Source of the DNA: Kribbella sp. ALI-6-A
GTDB taxonomy: Bacteria; Actinomycetota; Actinomycetes; Propionibacteriales; Kribbellaceae
Direction of reading: 5' to 3'
Length of the DNA stretch: 64,000 nt
Assembly: GCF_001984195.1 (NCBI RefSeq)
Contig: NZ_MTQN01000012.1
Span: forward strand, 806,001 to 870,000
Shown here: one piece after another, positions 37,980 to 47,300 of the stretch
How positions within the stretch are numbered: the stretch's first letter is position 1
Layout of the letters: every line of letters starts with the position of its first letter
The notes under the pieces: model-generated
Databases searched by the model: none
What the model was told of the DNA's origin: nothing
The model's input: only the letters and a program-made list of their open reading frames with translations
Position numbers and translations under genes: made by a program

Positions 37980-38609
37980 GTGAGCGAGGCCAGCAGCCGG
38001 ACCAACGTCGTGATGTCGAAGCTCTCGCTGGTCGGCGACCTGCTGATGCTGCAGCTGGTCTTCCTGCTGTTCAGCGTCGGCATCGTCACGCTGTTCCCGG
38101 CCGCGTTCGCGCTCCAGCGGGTGCTGCCGTACGCGATCGGGCAGGAGCATCCCGCGCTGCTGCGCCGGTTCTGGGGCGAGTTCAAGTGGTGCTTCCGCCG
38201 GTTCTGGCCGGCCGGGCTGGCCCTGTACTTCGGCGGCGTGGCGCTCGCCTTCGGCCTGTTCTTCTGGGCCTCGACCAACGGCCCGATCCGTATCTTCGCG
38301 CTGGCCGTGCTGATTCCGCTCAGCGGGATGATCGTCGGGCTGTACCTGAGCGCACTGGCCGTGCTGCCGCAGGCCGACGACGATGCGACCAGCCGCACCG
38401 TGTTCCGTACGGCGAACCTCTTCCTGCTCCGGCGATCGCTGCCGGTCGCGGGCGGCGTGGTCGGGCTGGCCACCTGGTTCCTGCTGGTCGGGCGGCTCCC
38501 GACGCTGTTCGTGATCGGCTCCGGACTGGTCCCGGCGCTGATCGCGTACTGGATCTCCCGCCCGCCGCGGACGCGGGCCGAAAAAAGTCCGGGCAGCGTG
38601 TCAATCTGA
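37980..38609 (+). CDS. DUF624/YesL-like membrane protein
   Basis: A 209-residue protein with about five membrane segments (LVGDLLMLQLVFLLFSVGIVTLFPAAFAL; LALYFGGVALAFGLFF; FALAVLIPLSGMIVGLYLSALAV; VAGGVVGLATWFLLVG; LFVIGSGLVPALIAYWI). YesL-type proteins accompany sugar ABC systems in Gram-positive genomes; their role is unknown. GTG at 37980 has AGGAGG upstream. It is probably co-regulated with the ABC operon through the divergent regulator. Confidence 0.75.
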   Translation: MSEASSRTNVVMSKLSLVGDLLMLQLVFLLFSVGIVTLFPAAFALQRVLPYAIGQEHPALLRRFWGEFKWCFRRFWPAGLALYFGGVALAFGLFFWASTNGPIRIFALAVLIPLSGMIVGLYLSALAVLPQADDDATSRTVFRTANLFLLRRSLPVAGGVVGLATWFLLVGRLPTLFVIGSGLVPALIAYWISRPPRTRAEKSPGSVSI

Positions 38610-38665
38610 GCCGCTCTGGTTCGACGTAGGGGTGTAAGCAACCTACGGACCAGAGGAGAACCAGC

Positions 38666-40153
38666 ATGTACGCGACCACCGAATCCCTGGCGACGACGCC
38701 GGCCGTGCAGGGCAGCGGCAGGTCCCGCTGGCTCGCTCTCTACACGCTCTGCGCGGGCATGCTGATGATCGTGCTCGACGTGACCGTCGTGAACGTCGCG
38801 CTGCCCGCGATCCAGGACGACTTGGGCTTCACCAGCTCCTCGCTCGCGTGGGTCGTCAACGCCTACCTGATCGCCTTCGGCGGCCTGCTCCTGCTGGCCG
38901 GGCGGCTCGGCGACCTGCTCGGACGGCGCAACATCTTCGTCGCCGGACTGGCCGTGTTCACCGCCGCCTCGGTGTGGTGCGGCTTCGCCGGCTCGCAGGA
39001 GATGCTGGTCGCGGCACGGTTCCTGCAAGGCGTCGGTGGCGCGCTGACCTCCGCGGTGATCCTGGGCATGATCGTGACGCTGTTCCCGGAGCCGCGCGAG
39101 CAGGCCAAGGCGATCGGCGTCTACGCGTTCGTCGCCTCCGCGGGTGGTTCGATCGGTCTGCTCGCCGGTGGCGTGCTGACCCAGGCGATCAGCTGGCACT
39201 GGATCTTCTTCATCAACCTGCCGATCGGCATCGCGACCGCCTGGCTGGCGATCCGGCTGATCGAGAAGGACAAGGGCCTCGGCATGGGCCGCGGGACCGA
39301 CGTACCGGGTGCCGTGCTGATCACCGCCGCGCTGATGGTCGGCGTGTTCACCATCGTCAGCCCGGCCGCCGAGCTCGGCTGGACCGCGCCGCGGACGATC
39401 GCGCTCGGTGCGCTGACGCTGACCCTGCTGGCTTGCTTCGTCGTTCGCGAGTCGACCGCCGCCACCCCGCTGGTCCCGCTGCGGATCTTCCGCTCCCGCA
39501 CGCTGACCGGGGCGAACCTGGTCCAGGCGCTGTCGTCGTCCGGGATGTTCGGCATCTTCTTCCTCGGCTCGCTCTACCTGCAGCGGGTGCTCGGGTACGA
39601 CGCGCTGGAGATCGGGCTGGCGTTCCTGCCGACCACGCTGGTGATGGGCCTGCTGTCGGTCCGGTACTCCGAGAAGCTCGTGATGCGCTTCGGCCCGCGC
39701 CGGCCGCTGATCGCCGGTCTGCTGCTGATCGTGATCGGCCTGGTGCTCTTCACCCAGGCGCCGGTCGGCGGCAGCTACGTCGTGCACGTCCTGCCGGTGC
39801 TGATCCTGCTGGGCCTCGGCGGCGGCATCTGCTTCCCGGCGCTGATGGGCCTGTCGATGGCCGACGTGAAGCCCGAGGACGCCGGCCTGGCCTCCGGCCT
39901 GATCGGTACGACGGCCGAGGTCGGCGCCGCCCTCGGCCTGGCCGTCCTGGCGACGCTGTCCGCCACCCGCACCGAGTCCCTGGCCACGGCCGGCAAGCCG
40001 GTCCTGGACGCTCTGACCAGCGGTTACCACCTGTCCTTCGCGGTCGCCGCCGCCATCGTCGCCGCCGCGGTCGTCATCGCCTGCACGCTGATGCGGCCGA
40101 AGTCCACCGAGGCCACCGAGCCCGCAACCGACGAGGTGCTCGAAGCCGCCTGA
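38666..40153 (+). CDS. DHA2-family MFS transporter (14-TM drug exporter type)
   Basis: A 495-residue major facilitator of the EmrB/QacA (DHA2) branch: motif A GRLGDLLGRRN, motif C-like GSIGLLAGGVLTQAISWHWIFFINLP, and hydrophobicity for 14 helices. The N-terminal D1 motif LDVTVVNVALP is the DHA2 signature. Likely proton-driven export of drugs or a metabolite. GAGGAG precedes the ATG at 38666. No local regulator is adjacent. Confidence 0.93.
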   Translation: MYATTESLATTPAVQGSGRSRWLALYTLCAGMLMIVLDVTVVNVALPAIQDDLGFTSSSLAWVVNAYLIAFGGLLLLAGRLGDLLGRRNIFVAGLAVFTAASVWCGFAGSQEMLVAARFLQGVGGALTSAVILGMIVTLFPEPREQAKAIGVYAFVASAGGSIGLLAGGVLTQAISWHWIFFINLPIGIATAWLAIRLIEKDKGLGMGRGTDVPGAVLITAALMVGVFTIVSPAAELGWTAPRTIALGALTLTLLACFVVRESTAATPLVPLRIFRSRTLTGANLVQALSSSGMFGIFFLGSLYLQRVLGYDALEIGLAFLPTTLVMGLLSVRYSEKLVMRFGPRRPLIAGLLLIVIGLVLFTQAPVGGSYVVHVLPVLILLGLGGGICFPALMGLSMADVKPEDAGLASGLIGTTAEVGAALGLAVLATLSATRTESLATAGKPVLDALTSGYHLSFAVAAAIVAAAVVIACTLMRPKSTEATEPATDEVLEAA

Positions 40154-40198
40154 GCGTCGAGTTCACCGGCCCGTCGTCCACCCGGGCGGCGGGCCGGC

Positions 40199-40579
40199 TC
40201 ATGCGTGGCGCTTGCGGTCCAGATAGGCGGCGAATGCGCCGAACGCCATCCCGGCTGGGACTCCGACCAGCACACCGATCCGCTGACCGAAGACAGTGGA
40301 CAGCACGACGAACGAGCAGCCGGCCATCCCGGCAACGATCAGAGCCGCGCTGAGGACGACGTGGCGACGGCTCCATGCGGCGAAGCGTCCGTCGTACAGG
40401 CCGCGCGGCGCGAAGACGGTGACGGACATCAGTCCGCACAGCGTCACCGCTGTCACGTAGTCCCCCACATCGTCGTGATCGAAGATCAGCGAGACGATGA
40501 ACAGCAATCCCATCAGCGCGGCCCAGACCCGCATCCAGCGCGCCGGCCGCCCGCTCTGCCCCACCCAGAAATTCCCCAT
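40199..40579 (-). CDS. Small four-helix membrane protein
   Basis: A 126-residue protein with four hydrophobic stretches (VWAALMGLLFIVSLIF, YVTAVTLCGLMSVTVFA, HVVLSAALIVAGMAGCSFVVL, IGVLVGVPAGMAFGAFAAYL) and a basic tail (DRKRHA). Function unknown. The ATG at 40579 has GGGGGGATC upstream. It is read away from tex. Confidence 0.6.
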   Translation of the reverse strand: MGNFWVGQSGRPARWMRVWAALMGLLFIVSLIFDHDDVGDYVTAVTLCGLMSVTVFAPRGLYDGRFAAWSRRHVVLSAALIVAGMAGCSFVVLSTVFGQRIGVLVGVPAGMAFGAFAAYLDRKRHA

Positions 40580-40717
40580 CGATCCCCCCAGGTCAGCCCG
40601 GATCATCGCCGAGCGCGAGCTGGTTGTCCACAGACTGGGGGGCGGGAGTCGCCGTTCGTCGGTGGGATGGGGAAGGATGTGGGCGGCAGTCAGTTGGACG
40701 TAGAGGGGAACGGCACA

Positions 40718-43138
40718 GTGGTTTTGCAGTCGATCGAGCAGCGGATCGCCGACGAGCTGGAGGTCGGGGTCGGGCAGGTGAAGGCGGCTGTCGGCCTGCT
40801 GGACGAGGGCTCGACGGTCCCGTTCATCGCGCGGTACCGCAAGGAGGTCACCGGGGAGCTCGACGACGCGCAGCTGCGCGCGCTCGAGGAGCGGTTGCGC
40901 TACCTGCGGGAGCTGGAGGAACGCCGGCAGACCGTGCTGGAGTCGATCGAGAGCCAGGGCAAGCTGGACGACGCGCTGAAGGCTTCGATCCTGGCCGCGG
41001 AGACCAAGTCGCGGCTCGAGGACATCTACCTGCCGTTCAAGCCCAAGCGCCGGACCAAGGCGATGATCGCGCGTGAGGCCGGGCTGGAGCCGCTGGCCGA
41101 CGGGCTGCTTTCCGACCCGTCGTACGAGCCGCTGGCCGCGGCAGCCGTGTTCGTGAACCCCGAGGCCGGCGTCGCCGACCCGCAGGCCGCGCTGGACGGC
41201 GCCCGGGCGATCCTGGTCGAGCGGTTCGCCGAGGACGCCGACCTGATCGGCGAGCTGCGCGAGCGGCTGTGGACGCAGGGCCGGCTGGCCTCCAAGGTCC
41301 GGGAGGGCAAGGAGACCGACGGCGCGAAGTTCTCCGACTACTTCGACTTCGACGAGCCGTTCACCAAGATGCCGTCGCACCGGATTCTGGCGATGTTCCG
41401 CGGCGAGAAGGAGGACGTGCTCTCGCTGACGGTCGAGCCGCTGCCGGCCGGCGTCGAGGTGGACGGGCCGACCGATTACGAGACCACCATCGCCCGCAAG
41501 GTCGGCATCGAGAACCAGGGCCGCCCGGGCGACAAGTGGCTGATCGAGACGGTCCGCTGGGCCTGGCGGACCAAGATCCTGGTGCACCTGGGCATCGACC
41601 TGCGGATGCGGCTGCGGCAGACCGCCGAGGACGAGGCGGTCCGGGTCTTCGCGGCCAACCTGCGCGACCTGCTGCTGGCCGCGCCGGCCGGGACGCGCGC
41701 CACGATGGGCCTCGACCCGGGCTTCCGGACCGGCGTGAAGGTCGCCGTCGTCGACGCGACCGGCAAGGTCGTCGCCACCGGCGTGATCTACCCGCACGTC
41801 CCGCAGAACCAGTGGGACAAGTCGATCGCCCAGCTGGCCGCGCTGTGCGCCGCGCACCAGGTCGACCTGATTGCCATCGGCAACGGTACGGCGTCGCGCG
41901 AGACCGACAAGCTGGCCGCCGAGCTGATCGCCAAGCACCCCGAGCTGAAGCTGACCAAGGCGGTCGTGTCCGAGGCCGGCGCGTCGGTGTACTCGGCGTC
42001 GGCGTTCGCCTCCCAGGAGCTGCCCGGCATGGACGTCTCGCTGCGCGGCGCGGTGTCGATCGCCCGCCGGCTGCAGGACCCGCTGGCCGAGCTGGTGAAG
42101 ATCGACCCGAAGTCGATCGGCGTCGGCCAGTACCAGCACGACCTGCCGGAGAACTCGCTGTCCCGCTCGCTCGACGCGGTGGTCGAGGACTGTGTGAACG
42201 CGGTCGGCGTCGACCTGAACACGGCCTCCGCGCCGCTGCTCACCCGCGTCTCCGGCATCACCCCCGGCCTGGCCGAGAACATCGTCCAGCACCGCGACCA
42301 GCACGGGCCGTTCGCGACCCGCTCGGCGCTCAAGGACGTGCCGCGGCTCGGCCCGAAGGCGTTCGAGCAGGCGGCCGGCTTCCTGCGGATCCCCGGCGGC
42401 GACGACCCGCTGGACTCCTCGAGCGTGCACCCGGAGGCGTACCCGGTGGTCCGGCGCATCCTGGACAAGACCGGCTCGGACCTGAAGACGCTGATCGGCA
42501 ACACGGCCGCGCTGCGGTCGGTGAAGGCGGCCGACTTCGTGGACGAGACCTTCGGTCTGCCGACGGTGACCGACATCCTGGCCGAGCTGGAGAAGCCGGG
42601 GCGCGACCCGCGGCCGGCGTTCAAGACCGCGACGTTCGCCGAGGGCGTCGACAAGATCGCCGACCTGAAGCCGGGCATGCGGCTGGAGGGCCAGGTCACC
42701 AACGTGGCCGCGTTCGGCGCGTTCATCGACATCGGCGTGCACCAGGACGGGCTCGCGCACGTCTCGGCGCTGTCGAAGAACTACGTCAAGGACCCGCGCG
42801 AGGTCGTCAAGCCCGGCGACATCGTCAAGGTGAAAGTGCTCGAGGTCGACATCCCGCGGCAACGGATCTCGCTGACGCTGCGGCTGGACGACGAGATCGG
42901 CGCGCCGACGTCGGGCCGCTCGGGCGGCGGGCAGAACCGTGGCGCGGGTCAGGGCGGGCGTGGTCCTGGTCAGGGTGGCGGTCGCGGGCCCGGTCAGGGT
43001 GGACGAGGGCCGGGCGGGCGCGGTCCTGCTGGTCAGGGCGGCGGACGCCCAGGTCAGGGCAGCAAGCCGGCGGACACGCCGATGGACGAGGGCTCGCTGG
43101 CCGACGCGTTCCGCAAGGCTGGTTTCACGGTGCGCTGA
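40718..43138 (+). CDS. tex: Tex-family RNA-binding protein (S1, YqgF, HhH)
   Basis: An 806-residue protein. The N-terminal Tex helical domain (SIEQRIADELEVGVGQVKAAVGLLDEGSTVPFIARYRKEVTG) is followed by an RNase H-like YqgF domain (TMGLDPGFRTGVKVAVVDATGKVV, near residue 330), two HhH segments (VSGITPGLAENIV, LKDVPRLGPKAFEQAAGFLRIPGG) and an S1 domain (GMRLEGQVTNVAAFGAFIDIGVHQDGLAHVS). The last 70 residues are a Gly/Arg/Gln/Pro-rich tail of RGG type, unusual compared with short Tex proteins. The family influences transcription and RNA turnover. GTG at 40718 follows GAGGGGA; the longer frame upstream is a shadow. Confidence 0.95.
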   Translation: MVLQSIEQRIADELEVGVGQVKAAVGLLDEGSTVPFIARYRKEVTGELDDAQLRALEERLRYLRELEERRQTVLESIESQGKLDDALKASILAAETKSRLEDIYLPFKPKRRTKAMIAREAGLEPLADGLLSDPSYEPLAAAAVFVNPEAGVADPQAALDGARAILVERFAEDADLIGELRERLWTQGRLASKVREGKETDGAKFSDYFDFDEPFTKMPSHRILAMFRGEKEDVLSLTVEPLPAGVEVDGPTDYETTIARKVGIENQGRPGDKWLIETVRWAWRTKILVHLGIDLRMRLRQTAEDEAVRVFAANLRDLLLAAPAGTRATMGLDPGFRTGVKVAVVDATGKVVATGVIYPHVPQNQWDKSIAQLAALCAAHQVDLIAIGNGTASRETDKLAAELIAKHPELKLTKAVVSEAGASVYSASAFASQELPGMDVSLRGAVSIARRLQDPLAELVKIDPKSIGVGQYQHDLPENSLSRSLDAVVEDCVNAVGVDLNTASAPLLTRVSGITPGLAENIVQHRDQHGPFATRSALKDVPRLGPKAFEQAAGFLRIPGGDDPLDSSSVHPEAYPVVRRILDKTGSDLKTLIGNTAALRSVKAADFVDETFGLPTVTDILAELEKPGRDPRPAFKTATFAEGVDKIADLKPGMRLEGQVTNVAAFGAFIDIGVHQDGLAHVSALSKNYVKDPREVVKPGDIVKVKVLEVDIPRQRISLTLRLDDEIGAPTSGRSGGGQNRGAGQGGRGPGQGGGRGPGQGGRGPGGRGPAGQGGGRPGQGSKPADTPMDEGSLADAFRKAGFTVR

Positions 43139-43159
43139 GCGCCGGTACGACGTACTGAC

Positions 43160-43199
43160 GACGGCCCGGTACCCCTCGATTGTTGGGTACCGGGCCGTC
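43160..43199. terminator. Terminator after tex
   Basis: GACGGCCCGGTACCC and GGGTACCGGGCCGTC form a perfect 15-bp stem with a 10-nt loop, 22 bases past the tex stop. Confidence 0.85.
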
Positions 43200-43291
43200 G
43201 CCGATGTGTGGGATGTGTGGGCGAGGACGTCGGCGGCCGCGAAACCGGCGTTGGGTCTCGCCCGCTGCGCAGCACCAGCACGCGCCGCGGA

Positions 43292-44665
43292 TCAGGTGGT
43301 GAACGGGCGGGTGGTGCGCCGCGCCCACGGGTAGTACAGCGCCGCGGTGACCGCCAGGCCGACCAGCCAGGAGATGTCGGCGCCGCCGAGGGACTCGGTG
43401 ATCGGGCCGGTGTACAGCTTCTGGGCGAGGAACGGGATCTGCACGGCGATGCCGACGGCGTACGAGACCAGGGCGACGACGTTCCAGCGGCCGTAGCGGC
43501 CGTCGGGGTCGTAGAGCGCCGCGACGTCGACGCGTTCGCGGGAGATCAGGTAGTAGTCGGTCAGGTTGATCGCGCTCCACGGCGTGAACACCATCAGCAG
43601 CACGAGCACGAAGTTCTTGAAGTTGTCGAGGAAGTCGGCCGAGGCGAAGATCGCGATCAGCACCGAGACCAGCAGGAAGCACCCCGTGTACGCCGCCCGC
43701 GCGGCCGGGCCGATCCGCGCCGCCCGGGTGAAGGCCGAGACCGTGGTCAGCAGCGTCATCGAGCCGCCGTACGCGTTGAGGCAGTTGACGGCGAGCTTGC
43801 CGACCACGATGACCAGGTAGATCAGCAGCGCGATCGCGGCCGGGCCGGCCAGGTCGCCGAGGTAGCCGACCTGGTCGGCGAGAAAGCCTGCTCCCCCGGC
43901 GGCGACCAGCGCGCCCAGGGTCATCGACCACTGGGAACCGATCACGCTGCCGAGGAACGTCGCGAGGAACGTGGTCCGCTCGGGGGTCTCGGCCGGCAGG
44001 TAGCGCGAGTAGTCGGCGACGTACGGGCCGAAGGTGAGCTGCCAGCCGGCACCGAGGGAGACGGCGAGCAGGAACGTGACGATGTCGAAGGGTTTCGCGC
44101 CGAGCAGGGCGCCGACGTCCTCGGTCACCAGCAGGCGGATACCGAGGTAGGTGAAGCCCAGGATGCCGAGGACCGTGGCGACTCGCCCGAGCAGGTGGAT
44201 CCAGCGGTAGCCGAGGATCGCGATCACCGCGGTCAGCAGGCCGAACACGACGATGCCGACGGCCGCGGTGTCGACGTGCAGGATCTCGTTGACCGCTTGG
44301 CCGGCGAGCACGGTGCCGGTGGCGGCGAAGCCGAGGTACATGACGACGACCAGGACGAGCGGCACGACCGCGCCGTACACGCCGAACTGGGCGCGGCTGG
44401 AGATCATCTGCGGCAGACCGAGCCGCGGGCCCTGGGCCGCGTGCAGGGCCATCACGATGCCACCGAAGACGTTGCCCAGCAACAGACCGACGATCGCCCA
44501 GAGCGCGTCGGCGCCGAAGACCACGGCCAGGGCGCCGTCGACCACGGCGGTGACCTGCATGTTCGCACCGAACCACAAGGTGAACTGACTGACCGGGGTG
44601 CCGTGCCGCTCCGCCGCCGGTACGACGTCGATGCTGCGTCGCTCGATTGCCTCTGCCATGGTCAT
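43292..44665 (-). CDS. NCS1-family nucleobase/hydantoin permease
   Basis: A 457-residue twelve-helix transporter of the cytosine/purine/allantoin family. It opens with RRSIDVVPAAERHGTPVSQFTLWFGANMQVTAVVDGALAVVFG, where the FWFGAN-type segment is the family hallmark, and has GPRLGLPQMISSRAQFGVYGAVVPLV. The substrate could be cytosine, purine, allantoin or a vitamin. No catabolic genes flank it. Start is one of two ATGs (44665 or 44659). Confidence 0.9.
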   Translation of the reverse strand: MTMAEAIERRSIDVVPAAERHGTPVSQFTLWFGANMQVTAVVDGALAVVFGADALWAIVGLLLGNVFGGIVMALHAAQGPRLGLPQMISSRAQFGVYGAVVPLVLVVVMYLGFAATGTVLAGQAVNEILHVDTAAVGIVVFGLLTAVIAILGYRWIHLLGRVATVLGILGFTYLGIRLLVTEDVGALLGAKPFDIVTFLLAVSLGAGWQLTFGPYVADYSRYLPAETPERTTFLATFLGSVIGSQWSMTLGALVAAGGAGFLADQVGYLGDLAGPAAIALLIYLVIVVGKLAVNCLNAYGGSMTLLTTVSAFTRAARIGPAARAAYTGCFLLVSVLIAIFASADFLDNFKNFVLVLLMVFTPWSAINLTDYYLISRERVDVAALYDPDGRYGRWNVVALVSYAVGIAVQIPFLAQKLYTGPITESLGGADISWLVGLAVTAALYYPWARRTTRPFTT

Positions 44666-44806
44666 CAGGTTGCCCCTGACAACTGTTTTCTAACCCAGTG
44701 GGCGGGCCCGACCACCTGCCTTCCGGCCAGCGCGTGAGGTCGAGCAATGTGGTGCCCAGGGCGTTGGCCAGGCGAGTGAGGGTGGGGTGAAGATAACCTC
44801 GATCGA

Positions 44807-46000
44807 GTGAGCATCTGGGGGAACCGGGACTTCCGGCTGGTCTGGTTCAGCGGGACGGTGTCCGGGGTCGGCTCCTGGTTGCTGGTCGTGGCGATTCCGT
44901 TCCACGTGTTCCAGCTGACCGGATCGGCGGCGGCGACGGGGCTCACCCTGGCGCTGGAGGCTTTGCCGACTTTGCTGTTGGGGCCCTGGGCCGGCGCATT
45001 GCTGGATCGCTGGGATCTGTCGCGGGCCATGTGGGTCGCCGATCTGGTGAGCGCGGCGGCGGTCGGGCTGATCCTGTTCGCGGATCGACCGGAGCGGTTG
45101 TGGATGATCTATCTGGCCGTGCTGGTGGAGAACTCCGCGACCACCGTCTTCAGGCCTGCCTCCCGGGCGTTGCTGCCGAGCGTGGTCGGAACCGGACCGG
45201 AGCTGGCGACCGCGAACGCGCTGCGGGCGTTCGCAGGCAGCGTGACCCGCTTGGGCGCTCCGCCGCTGGGCGCCCTGCTGCTCGCCGGCCCAGGAATCAC
45301 CTTCGTGCTCGTCGTCGACATCGTCAGCTATCTGTTGTCAGCAGCAACGATTGCCGCGATCAGGACCCGGCCGGAGCGGGCGCCCCACCAGCCGCTGCAA
45401 CCTCTCGCGGGGCTCCGGTACGCCGTACGGTCGAAGCCCCTTCGTGGCCTGCTGACCGGCAACGGCGTCTTCCTGACCGCGAACGCCGGACTGACCGCGC
45501 TGCTCGTACCGCTGATCGTCGAGCGGCTCGACGCGCCGGGATACACGGTGGGATACGTGTTCTCCGGCCTCGGCGCCGGCTACCTGCTCGGTGCCGCGAT
45601 CAGCGTGAAAGCCCTGTCCTGGTTGGGGATCCGTGACCTGATCGCCACCACCCAGCTCGCCACCGGCGCCGCGTTCTTCGCGCTGGTGAACGCGCCCGGC
45701 GTCCCCTGGGCGATCGCCGCCGCCGTACTGATCGGCCTTCCCGGCAGCGTGCTGCTGATCACCACCGAGACGACCGTGCAACGCGTCACGACGCCGACCA
45801 TGCTCGCCCAGGTCGGCGCGCTCTTCTTCGCGGTCGACGCGCTGGCCGCAGTGGTCGGCGCACTGACCGCTCCCGCGCTCACCCTCGTCGCCGATCTCCC
45901 GCTCACCCGCAACCTGCTCGCCGCGGTCGCTGTACTGGCTGCGCCGATCACCCTGTACGCCGTACCGGGTCATCCCGCGCAGCTCACCAGACAGCCCTAA
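44807..46000 (+). CDS. MFS transporter (MFS_3/EntS-like)
   Basis: A 397-residue twelve-helix facilitator: SIWGNRDFRLVWFSGTVSGVGSWLLVVAIPFHVFQLTGSA at the start and LGPWAGALLDRWDLSR as motif A are typical of the MFS_3 branch (macrolide or siderophore exporters). The GTG at 44807 is 7 bases after TAACCT, a leaderless pattern. It overlaps the convergent GNAT gene by 4 bases. Confidence 0.88.
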   Translation: MSIWGNRDFRLVWFSGTVSGVGSWLLVVAIPFHVFQLTGSAAATGLTLALEALPTLLLGPWAGALLDRWDLSRAMWVADLVSAAAVGLILFADRPERLWMIYLAVLVENSATTVFRPASRALLPSVVGTGPELATANALRAFAGSVTRLGAPPLGALLLAGPGITFVLVVDIVSYLLSAATIAAIRTRPERAPHQPLQPLAGLRYAVRSKPLRGLLTGNGVFLTANAGLTALLVPLIVERLDAPGYTVGYVFSGLGAGYLLGAAISVKALSWLGIRDLIATTQLATGAAFFALVNAPGVPWAIAAAVLIGLPGSVLLITTETTVQRVTTPTMLAQVGALFFAVDALAAVVGALTAPALTLVADLPLTRNLLAAVAVLAAPITLYAVPGHPAQLTRQP

Positions 46001-46773
46001 CGCAGGTCGTCCAGGTGCCCGCCCGGATCGCCCAGGTGGACGGCGGTTGCCTTGGGCAGGTACCCGAGGCGGCGGTAGATCCGGTCGGCGCCGTCGTCGC
46101 CCGGAGTGAGCCACGCGAGATCAGCGCCGGCCGACTCGAACGCCTGTTGGGTCGCGTACGCCGTCGCGAGGGCACCCAGGCCGCGGCGGCGATGGGAGTG
46201 CACGGTCCCGACGCCGGCCACCTCGGTGACGCCGTCGGCGATCGCGGTCCAGGAAGCGGTGGCCACCGGGACTCCGTTGTCGCGAATCAGGATCGCACCC
46301 CCATTGACGGGGTCGGGCTGGAAGGTGGTGACGACGTCTTCGGTCTCGTACGCGTCGGCGGCGACCGCGTTCGACTCGGCGTGGTCCTCGGGTGTCGTGA
46401 CAAGCGACGCGGTGATGCCGTCGGGAAGCTCAGGCCGCAGCAGATCGGCGGGCTCGACGGCGAGCAGTGGCGGGCGGGAGCGGATGATCATGCCGTGTTC
46501 GGTGAGGGCTTCGGCGAGGCCGGGGTTGGCTTCCTCGACCAGCTCGCTGTGCAGCCAGCGGCCCTCGGCGGCAAAGGCCTGGCGGACCGTCTCGAGTGCC
46601 CACGACACCTCGTCGGGGTCGAACGGCTTCCCCGGCTCGGCGGCCACCATGACGGACAGGAACCAGACGTCCTCGTCGTGCAGCAGCCCGGCCAGCGGAC
46701 CGGCCACGATCTGACGGCGGCTCCGGGTGAGCCCTGACAACTGAGCGGCTGCGATCCGCGCGGCGATCCCCAT
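45997..46773 (-). CDS. GNAT-family N-acetyltransferase
   Basis: A 258-residue protein with a long N-terminal half of unclear fold and a C-terminal GNAT domain: TEVAGVGTVHSHRRRGLGALATAYATQQAF is motif A with the acetyl-CoA loop RRRGLG, and GADRIYRRLGYLPKATAVHL is motif B. Substrate unknown. TAGGGT lies 6 bases before the ATG at 46773, so the message is likely leaderless. Confidence 0.87.
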   Translation of the reverse strand: MGIAARIAAAQLSGLTRSRRQIVAGPLAGLLHDEDVWFLSVMVAAEPGKPFDPDEVSWALETVRQAFAAEGRWLHSELVEEANPGLAEALTEHGMIIRSRPPLLAVEPADLLRPELPDGITASLVTTPEDHAESNAVAADAYETEDVVTTFQPDPVNGGAILIRDNGVPVATASWTAIADGVTEVAGVGTVHSHRRRGLGALATAYATQQAFESAGADLAWLTPGDDGADRIYRRLGYLPKATAVHLGDPGGHLDDLR

Positions 46774-46801
46774 TGCTCGACCCTAGCCCGGCGCCGCGGC
46801 C

Positions 46802-47230
46802 TCAGACCGGCGCGCCCTCCACCGCCGCGCGGGTGTCGTAGGCGGCGCGGGCGGAGGCGATCTCGTTCTGGTGGGTCTCGGTCCAGGTGACCAGGGACTG
46901 GATGGTCGCGTGCAGCGTGACGCCGAGCGGGGTGAGCTCGTAGTCGACGCGCGGCGGCACGACCGGGTGGACGGTACGCCGTACCAGCCCGTCGCGCTCC
47001 AGCTGGCGCAGCGTGACGGTGAGCATCCGCTGGCTGATCCCGTCGATGGTCTTCTTCAGCTCGGTGAACCGCAGGCTGCGGTTGTCGAGCAGCGCGATCA
47101 CCAGCAAGGACCACTTGTCGCCGATCCGGTCGAGGATCTGCCGCACCTCGCAGTCCTCCCGCGTGTCCCACTGGAACGCGTCCTCGGTGCAGCAGGAGTA
47201 ACCCGGTTCCTTTGAAGTGCCTTCTTCCAT
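46802..47230 (-). CDS. HxlR-family transcriptional regulator
   Basis: A 142-residue winged-helix protein with the HxlR core: CEVRQILDRIGDKWSLLVIALLDNRSLRFTELKKTIDGISQRMLTVTLRQLERDGLVRRTVHPVVPPRVDYELTPLG. The cysteine before the core and two more near the N-terminus (YSCCTED) could sense oxidants or aldehydes. It is divergent from an MFS exporter, which it probably controls; a GTTA-N7-TAAC site lies between them. Confidence 0.9.
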   Translation of the reverse strand: MEEGTSKEPGYSCCTEDAFQWDTREDCEVRQILDRIGDKWSLLVIALLDNRSLRFTELKKTIDGISQRMLTVTLRQLERDGLVRRTVHPVVPPRVDYELTPLGVTLHATIQSLVTWTETHQNEIASARAAYDTRAAVEGAPV

Positions 47231-47260
47231 ACTTCCTGATGGTTCCGCACGATGGTCTCA

Positions 47261-47275
47261 GTTACAAGAGATAAC
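47261..47275. promoter_or_regulatory. Short inverted repeat between HxlR and MFS genes
   Basis: GTTACAAGAGATAAC contains GTTA and TAAC as inverted arms around 7 bases, the sort of site HxlR regulators use. Short, so only suggestive. Confidence 0.4.
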
Positions 47276-47300
47276 CGACCCAACGATGGGGAACCTCGAT

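Noticed and set aside
37946..40030. A 694-codon minus-strand frame rich in Gln, Arg and Asp
   Set aside because: It is antisense to the DUF624 and DHA2 genes, and its composition is that of a reversed GC-rich coding strand.
40199..42862. An 887-codon open frame on the minus strand
   Set aside because: It lies antisense to the well-supported Tex gene; its translation is Arg/Leu/His-rich with no family pattern. Only the downstream 126 residues are a separate real gene.
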